Shown piece after piece: positions 61,390 to 64,000 of a stretch of DNA of 64,000 bases (the stretch's first letter is position 1; each line of letters opens with the position of its first letter). Source of the DNA: Amycolatopsis thailandensis. GTDB lineage: Bacteria; Actinomycetota; Actinomycetes; Mycobacteriales; Pseudonocardiaceae. Position numbers and translations under genes: made by a program. The notes under the pieces were generated by a model. The model searched no databases. It saw only the letters and a program-made list of their open reading frames with translations, and was not told the DNA's origin. The stretch is taken from the NCBI RefSeq assembly GCF_002234405.1, contig NZ_NMQT01000051.1, positions 1-64,000 on the forward strand. Reading direction: 5' to 3'.

Positions 61390-61752
61390 AGGTCGCCCAG
61401 ATTCTCGATGCCGGGGTCGCGGTCAGATCGAGGCAAGGGCAGTCGCTGAAGTAGGTCGACACCAACACGACGCGATCTTGACCTGGCAGGTCTCCCTTCG
61501 CCAACCGGTCGCTTGACACGCCAATATTTGCTACACAAAAGGACGTCCGGCTCGCTCAGTCGTCGAAACTCCTGCGGCAAAAGAAACACGTAACCCGAGT
61601 GGGCTACGTGACGCGTGATCAGAGGATCGCGACCCCTACACGATGGTGGTCCGAGGTGGAAACACCCAGGTCGAATCAGTACTTTTCCCGGCACAGGTCG
61701 GAAACACCTCATTGCCGCCTGTCCGACGCATCCGTCGATTCAAGGAGCTTTC
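61390..61752. other. Upstream region of the chaplin-like gene
   Basis: Out-of-frame scraps of the CGNR gene lie near 61400-61510. Otherwise it is the promoter region of 61753. No other gene is seen. Confidence 0.4.
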
Positions 61753-62100
61753 ATGCTGAAGAAGATCGGTTTCGTCGCGGCCGCCATGGCCGCCGGTGCC
61801 TTCATCACCGGGGGCATCGCCTCCGCCGAGACCCCCGGTGACTACGACGTCTACGACGTGCACGAGCAGGTCGGCTTGGTCAACCTGAACAACATCGACG
61901 CGCTGCACAATGTCAACGGCACATTGGGTGTGTGCGGTAACGACGTCAACGTGCTGGGTGTGCAGGTCCCGATCCGTGACTCGCTGAACGGAATCGGCGT
62001 GCCGATTCTCTCGCCGGGAGTGACCAAGGCCCAGGGCAACTCGCCGTACAACTGCGCTTCCGGTGGCGTGATCGACGGCGGAACGTCGCAGAGCAACTAG
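61753..62100 (+). CDS. Chaplin-like small secreted protein 1
   Basis: The protein is 115 residues. AAGGAG precedes the ATG. Signal peptide (IGFVAAAMAAGAFITGGIAS, cleavage ASA-E). The mature part is about 90 residues with NNIDALHNVNGTLGVCGNDV and NVLGVQVPIRDSLNGIGVPI; the VCGN.VNVLG segment resembles the chaplin core (VCGN.V.VIG). A second Cys lies near the end (NCASGGVIDGG). Chaplins coat aerial hyphae and lower surface tension; this is a divergent relative. It is paralogous to the next gene. Confidence 0.75.
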   Translation: MLKKIGFVAAAMAAGAFITGGIASAETPGDYDVYDVHEQVGLVNLNNIDALHNVNGTLGVCGNDVNVLGVQVPIRDSLNGIGVPILSPGVTKAQGNSPYNCASGGVIDGGTSQSN

Positions 62101-62418
62101 AGGTCCCCCTCGCCGCGGCCGCCCGCAAGGTGTCGGAAGCCGGCCGGGTCGAGGGTACCGGCGATTCGCGGCGACGTTGTGAGACGGGGCCGGGAGACGA
62201 GCAGCGTTGCGCGTTCTCGCTTCGTTTCCCGAAACCGCGGTGACCCGCGGCGACGCCGGTCCGGTGGGGCCGGTCACCACGCCCAGGGGTGGTCGGCCCC
62301 ATCCGCCATCGAGAAACCCAACAGAGACAAGCCCGATACAGGCTGCCCTCGATGCGCCTGTTCGGGTCCGTGCCCCACCGAGACCGTCGGTGAGGCTTTT
62401 CGAAGGAGTCAGGACACA
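62101..62418. other. Spacer between the chaplin-like paralogues
   Basis: It holds no gene. The AAGGAGTC site of the next gene is at its end. Confidence 0.5.
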
Positions 62419-62769
62419 GTGATCAAGCAGCTCGGATTCGTCGCCACCGCTCTCGCCGCCGGAATGGCGATCGTCGGCGGATCCGCCTCGGCGCAGGGCA
62501 TCACCGTCGCGGGCCACGAGGTCGACCACAACGACCAGACCGGGCTCGCCAACGTGCAGAACCTCGACGCGGTCCACAACCTCAACCTCGTCGGCGGCGT
62601 GTGCGACAACAACGTCAACGTCCTCGGCGTCCAGGTCCCCGTCCGCGACGTCGCCGAAGGCATCGCCGTTCCCGTCCTCTCGCCGGGCCAGACCGAAGCA
62701 GAAGGTGCGACTCCGGACAACTGCGCGAGCGGCATCATCGGAGACGGCGGGACGGTTCAGGAGAACTGA
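62419..62769 (+). CDS. Chaplin-like small secreted protein 2
   Basis: The protein is 116 residues from GTG 62419. It has the same architecture as the previous gene: signal peptide LGFVATALAAGMAIVGGSAS, then GLANVQNLDAVHNLNLVGGV, CDNNVNVLGVQVPVRDVAEG and NCASGIIGDGGTV. About half of the positions agree with the first paralogue; the Cys and the NVNVLGVQVP core are conserved. AAGGAGTC lies 8 nt upstream. It ends in a strong terminator. Confidence 0.75.
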   Translation: MIKQLGFVATALAAGMAIVGGSASAQGITVAGHEVDHNDQTGLANVQNLDAVHNLNLVGGVCDNNVNVLGVQVPVRDVAEGIAVPVLSPGQTEAEGATPDNCASGIIGDGGTVQEN

Positions 62770-62780
62770 GCGACCCCGAG

Positions 62781-62821
62781 ACGAAGCCGCCGCGTGGACC
62801 TTCTCCGCGCGGCGGTTTCGT
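62781..62821 (+). terminator. Terminator after the chaplin-like pair
   Basis: ACGAAGCCGCCGCG pairs with CGCGGCGGTTTCGT (one G-T pair) across a 13-nt loop. Confidence 0.85.
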
Positions 62822-63019
62822 GCGTTCTGAGCCATGATCCAGCGGGCTGTGCAGGAGAAGCCAGGCTCTCGGCACGGTCCGAGTCACCTGGCCCCGCCCT
62901 CTCGCCGCCCCGATCGGCAACTGCTTTCGATCTTGCCAGAAGCGATATCCGCCGCCACCCGAGTCATCCGATCCGGGGCAAGTATCGCCCTCAGGCTGCC
63001 GGGACCGGTGCCGAGGTGA

Positions 63020-63961
63020 TCACGGGCAGTGTGCCTGCCCCGGACAGCTGCGAAGGAATCGGACGATCGGAGCTCGCGAGAGCACGTTGTGCAGTCCGGG
63101 AGACCCGTCCGGCCACTCGATCGACAGGGCGACAGAGGAAGAATTATTGCCGTAGTCGCTCTCCGACAGTGTCCGGTCCCCGTTCACCGTGTTCACCAGG
63201 GTGTAGGTGCCCGACGGGACGTCGGTGATGTCGAGCCACTGAAAGTCGACGTCGTACTTGTAGTCATCGCCCGAGCCGACGGAGATGCCTTCGACGACGT
63301 CGAGTGCGTCCGGCTCGTGATGACGGCAATTGTTGGCGCGCAGGCGTTCGGCGAGCTTCGCGTCCGGTCCGGTCGTTCCCGGGACATGGGGAGGCTTGAC
63401 CGCGTCGGCGATCGGGAAGCGATCACCGAGACAGAAACCGTTCTTGCGATCGGCGACGACGACTTCGCCCTGTTGTGAGACCAGCGTGAAGCGTTCGAAG
63501 TTCATCAGGTGCCAGTGCTGGTGTGCCATGGCCGGTTCGTAGTACGTGAAGGTGCGGGTGGGACGTTGGGCCGCGGCGTAGCTGTCCGGTATGGAGCCGT
63601 CTTTGGTGTTGCGTAAAGCCTGGCGGACGGACATGCGGTGCTGCGTCGTGTCCTGTCGCCGGCCGTAGAGCAGCAGTGGTCCATCGCCGATGTTCTCTTC
63701 GGAACTGGTGAAGCGGAGCCGTACGGCTTTCGCCGCCGTGGGGAGGACACAACGGCCGTTCGGCGCGGCCGGATCGATGACCATGCAGACATCCCAGTCG
63801 ACGCAGCGCACAGGATCACCGGTTTGGCCGCCGGCGCAACCCGGAGGTGCTTGCCTGAGATCGGGAAGCAGGAGACTCGAAGACGCGTCGGAGCGGGGGA
63901 CGGATGTCGTGGTGGCGGCCACGACGAGCACGGCCGCCAGCGTCAGGTACTTCTTGAACAA
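63020..63961 (-). CDS. Secreted lysyl-oxidase-family copper protein
   Basis: The protein is 313 residues. Signal peptide YLTLAAVLVVAATTTSVPRS. The copper site motif HQHWHLMNFERFTLV (HxHxH-type) is near residue 147. Further family features are LPDLRQAPPGCAGG at the mature start, FCLGDRFPIADAV, ANNCRHHEPDALDVVEGISV and DIPSGTY-like DITDVPSGTYTLVNTVNG with NSSSVALSIEW near the end. Lysyl oxidases deaminate Lys side chains; bacterial members oxidise secreted proteins or amines. The gene is convergent to the chaplin-like pair. The minus-strand start lies at the window edge. Confidence 0.85.
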   Translation of the reverse strand: MFKKYLTLAAVLVVAATTTSVPRSDASSSLLLPDLRQAPPGCAGGQTGDPVRCVDWDVCMVIDPAAPNGRCVLPTAAKAVRLRFTSSEENIGDGPLLLYGRRQDTTQHRMSVRQALRNTKDGSIPDSYAAAQRPTRTFTYYEPAMAHQHWHLMNFERFTLVSQQGEVVVADRKNGFCLGDRFPIADAVKPPHVPGTTGPDAKLAERLRANNCRHHEPDALDVVEGISVGSGDDYKYDVDFQWLDITDVPSGTYTLVNTVNGDRTLSESDYGNNSSSVALSIEWPDGSPGLHNVLSRAPIVRFLRSCPGQAHCP

Positions 63962-64000
63962 GTGAGAGGCCCGTTCTGTGCGCGGCCTGTCGGCCGCCCT

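Noticed and set aside
61636..62835. 399-codon minus-strand open frame
   Set aside because: It is antisense to both chaplin-like genes, whose signal peptides and ribosome sites are convincing.

Overview
The DNA is high-GC with strong G/C third-position bias. Its Lsr2-type protein, Asp23/AmaP cluster, ANTAR and CGNR proteins, chaplin-like secreted peptides and SARP-free regulators point to a filamentous actinomycete, most likely Pseudonocardiaceae (Amycolatopsis-like). That placement is an inference from gene content. No complete tRNA or rRNA gene is present.

Layout: (1) 1-1.4 kb is ordinary chromosome: the tail of a membrane protein and a 2H phosphoesterase. (2) 1.4-36 kb is accessory DNA, full of gene remnants and attachment-site debris. 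A 22-kb block is bounded by two copies of the 3' half of an alanine-type tRNA (2980 and 25074, both minus strand) and has a tyrosine integrase at its right edge (23630-25051). Its cargo is a defence island: an AIPR-family abortive-infection protein, an HNH-NACHT (STAND) ATPase with a small partner, an uncharacterised convergent gene pair, and a four-gene pPIWI-RE operon (PIWI-like protein, DinG-type Fe-S helicase, restriction-endonuclease-fold protein, RecB/Cas4-like Fe-S nuclease). (3) 25-36 kb holds a broken VOC gene, a beheaded second integrase, a frameshifted lsr2, a five-gene glycan cluster (GT2, MptE/sialyltransferase-like, CMP-sugar synthetase, epimerase) flanked by direct repeats, and a CRISPR array of about 22 type I-E-like repeats without any cas gene. 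The array's repeats decay progressively away from the leader.

(4) 36-64 kb is mostly chromosomal: a monooxygenase with a divergent AraC regulator; a translationally coupled Asp23/AmaP envelope operon; an MBL hydrolase; small secreted and membrane proteins; an FGE-sulfatase-domain protein; an FMN-reductase/GNAT fusion controlled by a divergent MarR regulator through two start-codon palindromes; a SRPBCC protein; a hemerythrin; an Rhs tail fragment; an unfamiliar 420-residue protein; an ANTAR protein; several secreted proteins; a LuxR-type regulator; two chaplin-like paralogues; and a secreted lysyl-oxidase-family protein.

The strongest candidate for a novel system is the compact minus-strand operon 14132-23196, where a fourth gene with a second nuclease is welded by start/stop overlap to the pPIWI-RE three-gene island. 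The HNH-NACHT gene pair next to it is the second candidate.
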